This document shows, piece after piece, positions 14,803 to 22,653 of a stretch of DNA of 28,409 bases (its first letter is position 1; each line of letters opens with the position of its first letter). The translations under genes and the position numbers were made by a program. The stretch comes from Marinobacterium sp. xm-d-530 (GTDB lineage Bacteria; Pseudomonadota; Gammaproteobacteria; Pseudomonadales; Balneatricaceae): positions 1-28,409 of the forward strand of contig CATEEE010000049.1 in the NCBI GenBank assembly GCA_949499045.1. Reading direction: 5' to 3'. Under the pieces are notes generated by a model that searched no databases, had not been told where the DNA came from, and saw nothing but the letters and a program-made list of their open reading frames with translations.

Positions 14803-16245
14803 CGCCATTAAAAACAGCATTGCAGCGAGGATTAGTGCTGGCCACAATCCAAGTTTTTGATAAGGGGTTTGACCGATGCTTGGGGCGATCTCATACGTTA
14901 GGATCGTTGTTTCAAATCTAGGTGCGGTAGCTAAGACCTGTCCTTGTGCATCGATAAAGCCGGAAATGCCGTTATTAGTGGCTCTTATGACAGGTCTTCC
15001 ATTTTCGACAGCACGCATTCTGGCGATCTCAAAGTGCTGATCAGGACCATGTGATCCGCCAAACCAGGTGTCATTCGAGAGAGTTAGAATCATGTCGCTT
15101 TGAGCTGCATTCTCTCTTACCAGCTCTGGGTATGCGATCTCATAACAGATTGCTCCCGCCAGTGAGCCATGAGGTGTCTCTACCTGATCCGTTGTCTGTT
15201 CCGGCAAGCTAAAGCTAGACATTGGAAGATCAAAAAAGGCGATCAGTCCTCGCAGCTGATTTTCAAAGGGAATGTACTCTCCAAAGGGTACCAGTCTCTG
15301 TTTGTCGTACAGGCTGATATCGCCTGTCAACGTGCCCACCGAGTTGTGGTATAGACTTCGCTGCTGGCTGTCACTCCACTCTTTTCTTGGGAAGCCCGAA
15401 ATTAATGTGGTGCCTTGCTGATTGAGGATATCCACTAATGGACTGATCTGGGTTATGGCGTGTCCGATCAATTTCGGTACTGCAGTCTCGGGCCAAACAA
15501 GCAGATCTGTCGCTGGCGCTTGAACGCTCAGGTTAATAATGTTCTGTATGTGTCGATCAACTTGCTCAATCTGCCACTTAGACTCTTGGGCTAAATTGGG
15601 TTGTATTAGAGTAATCGAGACTGTTTGCTCTGAACTCTCTGTCCAGTGTGACGGAATTAGGTAAGAGGCGCCCAATATCGCAACTATTATTAGGAGAGGG
15701 GTCGGTTTTCTACTTTGGATTACTCGAGCTGCCGCGACCGCAATACTCAGAACCATAGCCGACACCAGCCAGACGCCGCCGATTGGTGCTAAAGAAATGA
15801 GGGGTGTATCGACGAACGCATAGCCGATGAGTAGCCAAGGGAAGCCGGTCAATAGCCAGCTTCTCATCCATTCAAATAGGATCCAAATTGCGATGAATCC
15901 CGGTGCTGAACCTTCATTAAACAGGCGTTTGTAGAGCCAAATTTGAGCGCCAAAGAGTGTTGCTAATGCGCCAGTGAAGGCTAGAGTCATCACTGCTGCC
16001 GTTAAGGCGCCCATGCCGCCATGTGAGTGAATACTCACATAGACCCAAGAGACTCCTGCGGTGAAGTACCCTAAGCCGTAGAGCCAGCCCGTTAAGAATG
16101 TTGAATTGGTTTTGTGAGTCAGTAGGTAGAGGGTTGCAATAGAGACAAGTGCCAACACTGGGTAACTAAAAGGGGCAAAAGCGAGAGTCGCTATAGCCCC
16201 TGCAGTCACTGCAAAAGTCTTATCCATAAGAGACCGGAGTAGCAT
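14773..16245 (-). CDS. lnt: Apolipoprotein N-acyltransferase
   Basis: The 490-residue inner-membrane enzyme adds the third acyl chain to the N-terminal cysteine of lipoproteins. About six N-terminal membrane helices fill the first 200 residues. A nitrilase-like periplasmic domain follows, with catalytic Glu253 (LLVWPETAVP), Lys315 (LYDKQRLVPFGEY) and Cys367 (GAICYEIAYPE). A last helix near the C-terminus ends in LFRDRSFKS. The ATG at 16245 is preferred: AAGGAG lies five bases before it, whereas the GTG one codon upstream (overlapping the corC stop) would be too close to that site. The tail overlaps the 54-codon plus-strand gene by 30 bases. Confidence 0.96.
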   Translation of the reverse strand: MLLRSLMDKTFAVTAGAIATLAFAPFSYPVLALVSIATLYLLTHKTNSTFLTGWLYGLGYFTAGVSWVYVSIHSHGGMGALTAAVMTLAFTGALATLFGAQIWLYKRLFNEGSAPGFIAIWILFEWMRSWLLTGFPWLLIGYAFVDTPLISLAPIGGVWLVSAMVLSIAVAAARVIQSRKPTPLLIIVAILGASYLIPSHWTESSEQTVSITLIQPNLAQESKWQIEQVDRHIQNIINLSVQAPATDLLVWPETAVPKLIGHAITQISPLVDILNQQGTTLISGFPRKEWSDSQQRSLYHNSVGTLTGDISLYDKQRLVPFGEYIPFENQLRGLIAFFDLPMSSFSLPEQTTDQVETPHGSLAGAICYEIAYPELVRENAAQSDMILTLSNDTWFGGSHGPDQHFEIARMRAVENGRPVIRATNNGISGFIDAQGQVLATAPRFETTILTYEIAPSIGQTPYQKLGLWPALILAAMLFLMALFRDRSFKS

Positions 16246-16247
16246 CA

Positions 16248-17090
16248 CTACTCCTTATGGTGCTTAACCTGTAGCAGTCTAATCCTGCGGTTCTCAGACG
16301 CTAGAACAGTGAAGGTGAACTCATCGAGTCGAATTGTCTCCCCTTTATCGGGTAGGTGGCCAAATTGACGCGTCACCAGTCCACCCACAGTATCAAACTC
16401 ATCATCAGGCAGACCGACATCGAAATGCTCGTTAAAGTCTTCAATCGGGGTTAATGCTTTGACGATGAAGCCATCATCTTCAAAGGCTTTGATATTTCCT
16501 TCATCTTCATCTTCGTCATGTTCATCTTCGATGTCTCCGACGATCTGTTCAAGCACATCTTCAATGGTAATAAGACCGGCTATACCGCCATACTCATCAA
16601 CGACGATGGCCATGTGATTGCGTGTGACACGAAATTCACGAAGCAGTACGTTAAGTCGCTTACTTTCCGGGATAAATGTCGCCTTGCGAAGGTGTTCAGC
16701 GAGACTGAATTGCTCCAATCGCCCGTCAAGTGCATAGGGAAGAAGATCCTTGGCAAGAAGAATACCAACGATCTCATCTGGGTTTTCACCTGCGACAGGA
16801 AAGCGAGAGTGCGCACTGTCGATGACCAGTGGCATAAATTCGTGGGCAGATTGATCGATCTGTACCGAGACCATTTGTGATCGTGGGATCATGACGTCAC
16901 GCACTTGCATGTCGGTCACTTGGATTGCGCCCTCTACTATAGTTAGGGCATCTTGGTCTAAAAGGCCAGTGTCATTGGCCTCATAAAGAACCTCAAATAG
17001 CTCTTCACGGGTTTTGGGCTCATCCGAAAAAGCTGAAGCAAGTTTGCTAAAAAAGCTTTTGGATGAGCCGCTCGATCGGTCTTCACTCAT
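16248..17090 (-). CDS. corC: CorC/YbeX family protein (CBS-pair, transporter-associated domain)
   Basis: The 280-residue soluble protein has two CBS domains (starting near VRDVMIPRSQM and FIPESKRLNVLLREF) and a C-terminal CorC_HlyC domain (DEFDTVGGLVTRQFGHLPDKGE). It matches E. coli YbeX/CorC throughout. The name comes from a proposed role in magnesium/cobalt efflux; more recent work links YbeX to ribosome maturation, in line with its place next to ybeY. An acidic stretch near EDEHDEDEDEG follows the second CBS. The frame extends to a TTG at 17108, but the ATG at 17090 gives the conserved start (MSEDRSSG) and has GAGG about 12 bases upstream, overlapping the ybeY stop. Confidence 0.94.
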   Translation of the reverse strand: MSEDRSSGSSKSFFSKLASAFSDEPKTREELFEVLYEANDTGLLDQDALTIVEGAIQVTDMQVRDVMIPRSQMVSVQIDQSAHEFMPLVIDSAHSRFPVAGENPDEIVGILLAKDLLPYALDGRLEQFSLAEHLRKATFIPESKRLNVLLREFRVTRNHMAIVVDEYGGIAGLITIEDVLEQIVGDIEDEHDEDEDEGNIKAFEDDGFIVKALTPIEDFNEHFDVGLPDDEFDTVGGLVTRQFGHLPDKGETIRLDEFTFTVLASENRRIRLLQVKHHKE

Positions 17091-17104
17091 TGTGTGTTGT
17101 TGCC

Positions 17105-17551
17105 TCAAATGTAGGGGTCTGGGATTTGGAGTTGAGCGAGCAGTTCTCGTTCAAGTGACTCCATCTCCTCGGCTTCTTCATCCTTTATATGATCGAATCC
17201 AAGTAGATGCAATACCCCATGAATCACCATGTGTGCCCAATGGTGATGAATCGGTTTGTTTTGCTCGGTTGCTTCACGATCTACAACCGCCGCACAGATG
17301 GCTAGGTCCCCTAATATATTACCAGGGAAACCCGGGGGAGCCTCAAACGGAAAAGAGAGCACGTTGGTCGATTTATCTTTACCACGATATTCGCGATTCA
17401 GTGTCTGGCTCTCGGTTTCATCGACGATACGAATGCATAGCTCCGCTTCACCCGATAGTGTTGATGCAGCAAGCTCTGCCCAGGATTGAAATTGCTCATC
17501 GCTCGGGAGTGAGGAGCTATCAACGGCGCGAATAACCTCTAAATTAATCAC
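17105..17551 (-). CDS. ybeY: Endoribonuclease YbeY (rRNA maturation)
   Basis: The 148-residue metal-dependent endoribonuclease takes part in 16S rRNA 3'-end maturation and ribosome quality control. The zinc-binding signature HGVLHLLGFDH (H-x3-H-x5-H) lies near residue 115, preceded by HHWAHMVI; STNVLSFPFE is the conserved strand region. The start overlaps the ybeZ stop by four bases (ATGA), so the two are coupled. The product fits the usual length of about 150 residues. Confidence 0.96.
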   Translation of the reverse strand: MINLEVIRAVDSSSLPSDEQFQSWAELAASTLSGEAELCIRIVDETESQTLNREYRGKDKSTNVLSFPFEAPPGFPGNILGDLAICAAVVDREATEQNKPIHHHWAHMVIHGVLHLLGFDHIKDEEAEEMESLERELLAQLQIPDPYI

Positions 17552-18534
17552 GATCTTCGCTCGTCTGTATGTTTAGCTTCATAGGCTTCATAAGCACGTA
17601 CAATGTGCTGCACGATAGGATGGCGTACAACATCTTTCGCTTCGAAGTGAGTGAATCCAATCCCTTTGACCCCATCGAGGACTTGCATAGCATGGATCAG
17701 ACCTGAACTGGCGCCGCGAGGCAGGTCGACTTGGGTTTTATCCCCGGTAATGACCGCTGTTGAGCCAAACCCTATGCGGGTAAGAAACATCTTCATCTGC
17801 TCGCGTGTGGTATTTTGTGACTCATCCAGAATAACAAACGAGCCATTCAAGGTACGGCCACGCATATAAGCCAGAGGTGCGATCTCAATGACATTCTTTT
17901 CGATCAAACGTGCCACTTTCTCAAAGCCCATCATTTCATAGAGAGCATCGTAGAGAGGGCGTAAGTAAGGGTCCACTTTCTGTGATAGATCGCCTGGAAG
18001 AAAACCGAGTTTTTCACCGGCTTCAACTGCTGGACGAACCAGTAAGATGCGGCTGACCTCTTCACGCTCAAGAGCCTCAACAGCACACGCGACCGCAAGG
18101 TAGGTTTTACCAGTGCCTGCAGGTCCGATACCGAAGTTGATATCATGATAACGAATCGACTGGACGTACTTTTGCTGATTCTCTCCGCGAGGTCGAATCG
18201 TCATTTTTCGGGTACGAATAGTGACATCGTCAGTCGCATTCGATTTCACGTCAGCTTGTGAAATACCTGAGTGTTGAAGCGATAGATGAATATCTGATGG
18301 GGCAAGAGGTTTGCCGCTCAGAGACTCTTTGTACAGTGCTTCAATCAGCGCGCAGACAGGGCGAACGGCCTGAATAGCACCTTCCACTTTGAACTGAAAA
18401 CCACGGTTACCGATTTGGACGCCAGTGCGTTCTTCAATCAAACGCAAGTTCTCATCAAACTGACCGACTAGGTTGGCCAGCGCAGCGCCATCTTCTGGCT
18501 GCAAGTTGATGTGAAATGATTGTGTTTCGCTCAT
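17548..18534 (-). CDS. ybeZ: PhoH-like ATPase YbeZ
   Basis: The 328-residue PhoH-family NTPase is a partner of YbeY in the conserved ybeZ-ybeY pair. Walker A GPAGTGKT lies at residues 137-144 and Walker B is FVILDESQN near 232-240, followed by the sensor region TRIGFGSTAVITGDKTQVDLP. The N-terminal about 90 residues are a KH-like region typical of this branch. Its start overlaps the miaB stop by one base, and its end overlaps ybeY by four. Confidence 0.96.
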   Translation of the reverse strand: MSETQSFHINLQPEDGAALANLVGQFDENLRLIEERTGVQIGNRGFQFKVEGAIQAVRPVCALIEALYKESLSGKPLAPSDIHLSLQHSGISQADVKSNATDDVTIRTRKMTIRPRGENQQKYVQSIRYHDINFGIGPAGTGKTYLAVACAVEALEREEVSRILLVRPAVEAGEKLGFLPGDLSQKVDPYLRPLYDALYEMMGFEKVARLIEKNVIEIAPLAYMRGRTLNGSFVILDESQNTTREQMKMFLTRIGFGSTAVITGDKTQVDLPRGASSGLIHAMQVLDGVKGIGFTHFEAKDVVRHPIVQHIVRAYEAYEAKHTDERRS

Positions 18535-19877
18535 TATTGATCCAGCTCGGAGCTTACTAACTCACCGATTAATGAATTCGGAAGTGCTTCAGCTATGCGG
18601 ACATCGGCGAAGTGGCCAATCAGGTCCGGATTGTCACAACGGAAGTTCACAACACGGTTATTTTCGGTGCGACCTGATAGTTGTCCAGGGTCCTTACGTG
18701 AGTAGCCGTTGACTAGAATACGCTGAGTAGTGCCGACCATGCGGCGACTGATCTGCAACGCGTTTTGAGTAATACGGCTCTGCAGGATGTGTAGGCGCTG
18801 TTTCTTTGTCTCTTCCGATACGTCGTCTGGTAGATCGGCCGCTGGGGTTCCTGGGCGACGGCTATAGATGAAACTGAACGAAGTATCAAAACCGATATCC
18901 TCGATTAGCTTCATGGTCGCTTCAAAGTCGGCGTCAGTCTCGCCTGGGAAACCGATGATGAAGTCTGATGAGAAGCTGATATCGGGACGCTTCGCCTTGA
19001 TGCGGCGTAATTTGGACTTGTATTCAATCGCAGTGTGGCCACGCTTCATCGCCATCAATATACGGTCTGAGCCGCTCTGGACGGGTAGGTGCAAATGACT
19101 CACCAATTCGGGTACTTCGTCATAAACCTCGATAAGACTGTCGGTAAACTCTACGGGGTGTGAGGTTGTGAATCGAATGCGATCGATGCCCTCTATCGCG
19201 GCAATAGTGCGAATTAGTTCAGCCAAATCAGCTGTGTCTCCGTCATGAGTCGCGCCTAGGTAAGCATTGACGTTTTGGCCAAGTAGATTGACCTCGCGTA
19301 CACCCTGTTCAGCCAGCTCAACACATTCAGCAACAACATCATCTAAGGGGCGGCTGACCTCTTCACCACGAGTGTATGGCACGACACAGAAAGTACAGTA
19401 CTTACTGCATCCTTCCATTACAGAAACAAATGCCTCTGCACCCTCAACCTTCGGGGCCGGCAAATGGTCAAATTTTTCGATCTCTGGAAAGCTAACATCC
19501 ACGATGCCGACTTTGCCGCCTTTGGTGTCTTCAATCATCTCAGGAAGGCGGTGTAGGGTCTGTGGGCCAAAAATCATATCGACAAACGGCGCACGATCAC
19601 GAATAGCTTCGCCTTCCTGACTTGCTACGCAGCCACCTACACCGATCATCAAGCCCGGTTTTTGCTCTTTCAAAAGACGCCAGCGACCCAGTTGGTGAAA
19701 GACCTTCTCTTGGGCCTTTTCACGAATTGAACAGGTGTTTAGAAGCAGGACGTCAGCCTCTTCTGGATTGTCGGTCAGCTCCAGTTTGTGGCTGTCACCC
19801 AGAAGGTCTGCCATTCGTGCGGAGTCGTACTCATTCATCTGACATCCGTGTGTCTTGATAAAGAGCTTTTTAGTCAT
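18534..19877 (-). CDS. miaB: tRNA-2-methylthio-N6-dimethylallyladenosine synthase
   Basis: The 447-residue radical-SAM methylthiotransferase converts i6A37 to ms2i6A37 in tRNAs reading UNN codons. The N-terminal UPF0004 domain has the auxiliary cluster cysteines Cys12, Cys49 and Cys83. The radical-SAM motif is Cys157-x3-Cys161-x2-Cys164 (CSKYCTFC). A C-terminal TRAM domain follows about residue 375 (TQRILVNGYSRKDPGQLSGRTENNR). It heads the minus-strand operon miaB-ybeZ-ybeY-corC-lnt, the same order as in E. coli. A TATACT at 19933-19928 could be its -10, with a weak -35. Confidence 0.98.
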   Translation of the reverse strand: MTKKLFIKTHGCQMNEYDSARMADLLGDSHKLELTDNPEEADVLLLNTCSIREKAQEKVFHQLGRWRLLKEQKPGLMIGVGGCVASQEGEAIRDRAPFVDMIFGPQTLHRLPEMIEDTKGGKVGIVDVSFPEIEKFDHLPAPKVEGAEAFVSVMEGCSKYCTFCVVPYTRGEEVSRPLDDVVAECVELAEQGVREVNLLGQNVNAYLGATHDGDTADLAELIRTIAAIEGIDRIRFTTSHPVEFTDSLIEVYDEVPELVSHLHLPVQSGSDRILMAMKRGHTAIEYKSKLRRIKAKRPDISFSSDFIIGFPGETDADFEATMKLIEDIGFDTSFSFIYSRRPGTPAADLPDDVSEETKKQRLHILQSRITQNALQISRRMVGTTQRILVNGYSRKDPGQLSGRTENNRVVNFRCDNPDLIGHFADVRIAEALPNSLIGELVSSELDQ

Positions 19878-19905
19878 GTTTCACCTGTCGTTACGTTGAA
19901 TCTAT

Positions 19906-19922
19906 GCCCCAGCATTTGGGGC
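19906..19922 (-). other. Short hairpin in the miaB leader
   Basis: GCCCCA (19906-19911) and TGGGGC (19917-19922) form a six-pair stem around five bases. It lies between the candidate miaB -10 (TATACT, 19933-19928) and the start codon, so it would sit at the very 5' end of the transcript. There is no T-run, so it is not a terminator. Confidence 0.4.
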
Positions 19923-20032
19923 GATGAAGTATACCTCAGCGCACTCTTTGGCGCTAACGAACTTGCAATTGTTTAGAGCGTCCCCACTAACCTGATTACG
20001 CTACTCAAGTTTACATTCATTGGAGATACTCA

Positions 20033-20353
20033 ATGGCCGATGCCAAGCGCCTCTATCGCGTCACTTACATCAACAAAGATAAAGTCTACGAGCTTTATGT
20101 TGAACAGGTTTACAGTGCTGATATGTGGGGCTTTGTCGCGCTAGAGGGGTTCGTGTTTGGCAGTCATACCGAAATGCTTATTGACCCTGCAGAGGATCGT
20201 CTGCAGCAAGAATTCTCAGGTGTAAAACGCTCCTTCGTCCCGATGCAGGCTATTATCCAGATCGATGAGGTAGAGCAACGTGGTAAAGCTCGCATTACTG
20301 ATGCTGAGGGAACGGTAACCGCTTTTCCAGTGATGCCCTCGCGTAATAAATAA
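20033..20353 (+). CDS. DUF1820 family protein
   Basis: The 106-residue product resembles the DUF1820 family: YRVTYINKDKVYELYVEQVYSAD, then EGFVFGSHTEMLIDPAEDRLQQEFSGVKRSFVPMQAIIQIDEV. The family is short, cytoplasmic and of unknown biochemical role, and is commonly found beside miaB in Pseudomonas-like genomes. The ATG has GGAGAT about seven bases upstream. It is divergent from miaB, with 155 bases between holding both promoters. Its stop codon directly abuts, without overlap, the stop of the convergent lipoprotein gene. Confidence 0.85.
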   Translation: MADAKRLYRVTYINKDKVYELYVEQVYSADMWGFVALEGFVFGSHTEMLIDPAEDRLQQEFSGVKRSFVPMQAIIQIDEVEQRGKARITDAEGTVTAFPVMPSRNK

Positions 20354-20896
20354 TCAATTACTGGCGATCGATCCTTGGTCGTCCTGACAAATGGCGGGCT
20401 GTAGAGTAGGCAGCTGAAGCTCTATCTGATCCTTCGAGTAGTCTTCTACGCTTGAGTCCGAAAAGATCAGTTCGGCGCTCTCAATTCTAAAACAGCTAAT
20501 CGAGCTGTCAGCCCACACTTTGTCCCACTGTTGATCACCAGTTCTATGGTTTGGCGTCAAAGGCCCTGCAATTCTCAAATAAGCATGATCATCGCCGCTC
20601 TTCATTGCCGGAATTACATTGCCATCTGCGTCATAAGCGATCGTCTTAAACATCACATAGTCTAAATCACGATCAGTCTGATTACTGAAATCGATGACGG
20701 CGGCAATATTTTTTTGGGTGATCGCTTGAGTGTGAAGTTGGTGAATAACGAGTGTTTTTTCCGGTGCAGTGGGTGTGATGGGTTGTTGAGTTGTCAGTTT
20801 GGCGGTTGTTTCAGGCAAACTGATACAACCTGTTAATAACAGCGTTGGCAGGGTCAGTTTTAAAGCGTTTTGCATTGTTATTTTTTTTGCAATCAC
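20354..20896 (-). CDS. Predicted lipoprotein of unknown function
   Basis: The 180-residue product has a short basic N-terminus, a hydrophobic stretch and lipobox LLTGC with Cys24 as the likely lipidated residue. A Thr/Pro-rich linker follows, then a beta-rich domain (IAAVIDFSNQTDRDLDYVMFKTIAYDADGNVIPAM) that recalls FxLYD or YcfL-type Ig-like folds; that likeness is weak. The GTG at 20896 is preferred over the ATG seven codons later because GGAG lies eight bases before the GTG and nothing precedes the ATG. Residue Ser25 after the cysteine is not Asp, so outer-membrane sorting would be expected by the enteric +2 rule. The gene follows epmB by 19 bases. Confidence 0.75.
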   Translation of the reverse strand: MIAKKITMQNALKLTLPTLLLTGCISLPETTAKLTTQQPITPTAPEKTLVIHQLHTQAITQKNIAAVIDFSNQTDRDLDYVMFKTIAYDADGNVIPAMKSGDDHAYLRIAGPLTPNHRTGDQQWDKVWADSSISCFRIESAELIFSDSSVEDYSKDQIELQLPTLQPAICQDDQGSIASN

Positions 20897-20908
20897 GTTG
20901 ATATCTCC

Positions 20909-20940
20909 AAAAACCTTAACTGGATATTAACAAGGTTTTT
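20909..20940 (-). terminator. Hairpin at the epmB stop / lipoprotein leader
   Basis: Nine-base arms AAAAACCTT and AAGGTTTTT (20909-20917 and 20932-20940) enclose 14 bases that hold the last epmB codons. On the minus strand the second arm ends in five T followed at once by GGAG, the ribosome binding site of the lipoprotein gene. It could act as a weak terminator after epmB or as a leader structure. The stem has only two G-C pairs, so strength is doubtful. Confidence 0.4.
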
Positions 20941-21923
20941 GATGTTTTGCCTGAAATTTCTTTCGCTAGCCTAGGAACAAGATATCCTGGGAGCTCTTTC
21001 TGCATTTGGGCAAAGATCTCTTTGCCCTGCTCAATCGGGATATCAAAGTGACTGGCACCCGCGACTGGATCAAATAGAAAGAGATAGTAGGGGAGGATGC
21101 CTGCGCTGAAGAGTGCTCGTGAGAGTCTAACTTGCTCCCAAGCACTGTCATTCACTCCTTTTAACAAGACCGCTTGATTGAGAATGGTTGAACCACTCTG
21201 TTTTAGCTTAGACACAGCTTCACGCAGACTCAGGTCAATCTCATTGGCATGGTTGATGTGAAGGACAACCACGCAATCAAATCTTGAATTATGTAGGGTG
21301 TCATTGAGTTGTTCCGTCACTCTGGATGGAATAACTACAGGCAGGCGTGTGTGAACTCTCAACCTTTCAATATGAGGTATGGCTTCAATGTCGACTACCA
21401 TCTTTGAAAAACGACGATCAGAGGTAACCAGTGGATCGCCACCCGAGAAGATCACCTCACGTAAATCTTTATGCTCTTTGAGATAGGCAATAGCCATTTG
21501 CCAATGCTCCCCGCTGAGCTGATTGTCGGAATAGGGGAAGTGCCTGCGAAAACAGTATCGACAGTTGATAGCGCAGGCTCCACTTAAAATCAAAAGCGCT
21601 CGGTCTTTGTATTTGTGCACAACACCTGGAGTTGGGCGTGCATCGCTCTCATTCAAAGGGTCTTCCGTGAAGCCTGGGGTTTGGATGAACTCTTCCTTGA
21701 TCGGTAGAACCTGTTTTAGCAGAGGGTCGTCGGGATTGCCTGGCTCCATTCGGTCTACGAACTCTAGAGGAACGCGCAAAGGGAAGAGTTTGCTGGCCTT
21801 TGTTGCTTGTTCGAGGAGTTCGTGGGGTAAAGAGAGTCTATCCAATAATGCTTTAGGATCGGTGATGGCCCTTTTCAGTGAGTCTTGCCAATGGTTTGGC
21901 GTAATGTCCAACACGTGCATCAT
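20916..21923 (-). CDS. epmB: EF-P (R)-beta-lysylation protein, lysine 2,3-aminomutase-like
   Basis: The 335-residue radical-SAM/PLP enzyme converts (S)-alpha-lysine to (R)-beta-lysine, the substrate EpmA puts on EF-P. The radical-SAM motif CAINCRYCFRRHFPY is clear. The N-terminal part follows E. coli EpmB (FPLRVPLEFVDRMEPGNPDDPLLKQVLP), and FSGGDPL, RLPVVIPSRVT, NHANEID and the C-terminal GYLVPRLAKEI match too. The frame extends to 22010, but the family N-terminus starts at the paired ATGs 21923/21920, and the predicted transcript begins near 21963, so the longer start is rejected. The choice between the two ATGs is open by one codon. It is divergent from efp. Confidence 0.95.
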   Translation of the reverse strand: MMHVLDITPNHWQDSLKRAITDPKALLDRLSLPHELLEQATKASKLFPLRVPLEFVDRMEPGNPDDPLLKQVLPIKEEFIQTPGFTEDPLNESDARPTPGVVHKYKDRALLILSGACAINCRYCFRRHFPYSDNQLSGEHWQMAIAYLKEHKDLREVIFSGGDPLVTSDRRFSKMVVDIEAIPHIERLRVHTRLPVVIPSRVTEQLNDTLHNSRFDCVVVLHINHANEIDLSLREAVSKLKQSGSTILNQAVLLKGVNDSAWEQVRLSRALFSAGILPYYLFLFDPVAGASHFDIPIEQGKEIFAQMQKELPGYLVPRLAKEISGKTSKTLLISS

Positions 21924-21960
21924 TGAATTGACCAAAATTTCCAAGAATGTAAACGATCTG

Positions 21961-21989
21961 TTGGAGCAGATTCTCCTTTGAAGTAGAAT
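21961..21989 (+). promoter_or_regulatory. sigma70 promoter of efp
   Basis: TTGGAG at 21961-21966 and TAGAAT at 21984-21989 are separated by exactly 17 bases. Transcription would start near 21996, giving a leader of about 30 bases before the efp ATG at 22027. It lies on top of the divergent epmB promoter. Confidence 0.6.
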
Positions 21990-21998
21990 GCTCGTCAA
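21970..21998 (-). promoter_or_regulatory. sigma70 promoter of epmB
   Basis: On the minus strand TTGACG (21998-21993) and GAGAAT (21975-21970) are separated by exactly 17 bases. Transcription would start near 21963, about 40 bases before the epmB ATG. The -10 lies inside the efp spacer, so only one polymerase can occupy the site at a time. Confidence 0.55.
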
Positions 21999-22026
21999 AC
22001 ATTCAATCAATGATTTGGAAAAAGAG

Positions 22027-22590
22027 ATGGGAAACGTTTCAAGTGGTCAGTTTAAGACTGGCATGAAAGTGATGATCGACGGCGATCCATGTAACATGGT
22101 TGAAGTTGAATTTGTTAAACCGGGCAAAGGTCAGGCGTTCACACGAGTTCGTCTTCGTAACCTTATGACGGGTCGTATTTGGGAGCGTACTTTCAAATCG
22201 AACGAATCAGCTGAAACAGCCGATGTTATGGACCGTGACATGGAGTACCTCTACAGCGATGGTGAAATGTGGCACTTCATGGAGCCAAGCACATTTGAGC
22301 AGTACGCTGCCGATGAGAAAGCCGTTGCGGATTGTTCACAGTGGTTGAAAGAGGGTGACAAAGTAATGATCACTCTATTTAACGACAACCCAATTGCCGT
22401 GACACCTCCTAACTTTGTTGAGCTTGAAGTGACTGAAACGGATCCGGGTCTTAAAGGTGATACGGCTCAAGGCGGCTCGAAGCCTGCGACACTTAGCACC
22501 GGTGCTGTGGTTCGTGTACCTCTATTCATCAACCAGGGTGAAGTTCTTAAGATCGACACTCGTACGGGTGAATACGTAAGCCGTGCCTAA
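22027..22590 (+). CDS. efp: Translation elongation factor P
   Basis: The 187-residue product (E. coli 188) rescues ribosomes stalled at polyproline. The KOW-like N-terminal domain carries the acceptor Lys34 in VKPGKGQAF, the residue that EpmA beta-lysylates. The OB domains follow, with the signature VELEVTETDPGLKGDTAQGG and PATLSTGAVVRVPLF near the C-terminus. The frame can open at 21988, but ATG 22027 places the modified lysine at position 34 exactly, has GGAA six bases upstream, and lies after the predicted transcription start. A terminator-like hairpin follows, before epmA. Confidence 0.98.
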   Translation: MGNVSSGQFKTGMKVMIDGDPCNMVEVEFVKPGKGQAFTRVRLRNLMTGRIWERTFKSNESAETADVMDRDMEYLYSDGEMWHFMEPSTFEQYAADEKAVADCSQWLKEGDKVMITLFNDNPIAVTPPNFVELEVTETDPGLKGDTAQGGSKPATLSTGAVVRVPLFINQGEVLKIDTRTGEYVSRA

Positions 22591-22606
22591 CTGGGCTTGA
22601 TTGTAG

Positions 22607-22632
22607 AAACGGCAGCTTAGGCTGCCGTTTTT
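22607..22632 (+). terminator. Intrinsic terminator between efp and epmA
   Basis: The 10-pair stem AAACGGCAGC/GCTGCCGTTT (22607-22616 with 22621-22630) has a TTAG loop and a run of five T (22628-22632). It lies 17 bases past the efp stop and 22 bases before epmA. It probably makes most efp transcripts end here, with limited read-through into epmA, which has no obvious promoter of its own. Confidence 0.88.
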
Positions 22633-22653
22633 GGTTCTAATTTAGGAGTCTGT

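Noticed and set aside
17014..17535. 173-codon plus-strand frame opposite corC and ybeY
   Set aside because: Shadow of two conserved coupled genes; composition follows their reverse complement.
21924..22010. 29-residue N-terminal extension of epmB
   Set aside because: It would start upstream of the predicted transcription start and is absent from the family.
21988..22026. N-terminal extension of efp
   Set aside because: The upstream ATG lies in the -10 region of the efp promoter; starting at 22027 gives the right length and puts the acceptor lysine at 34.
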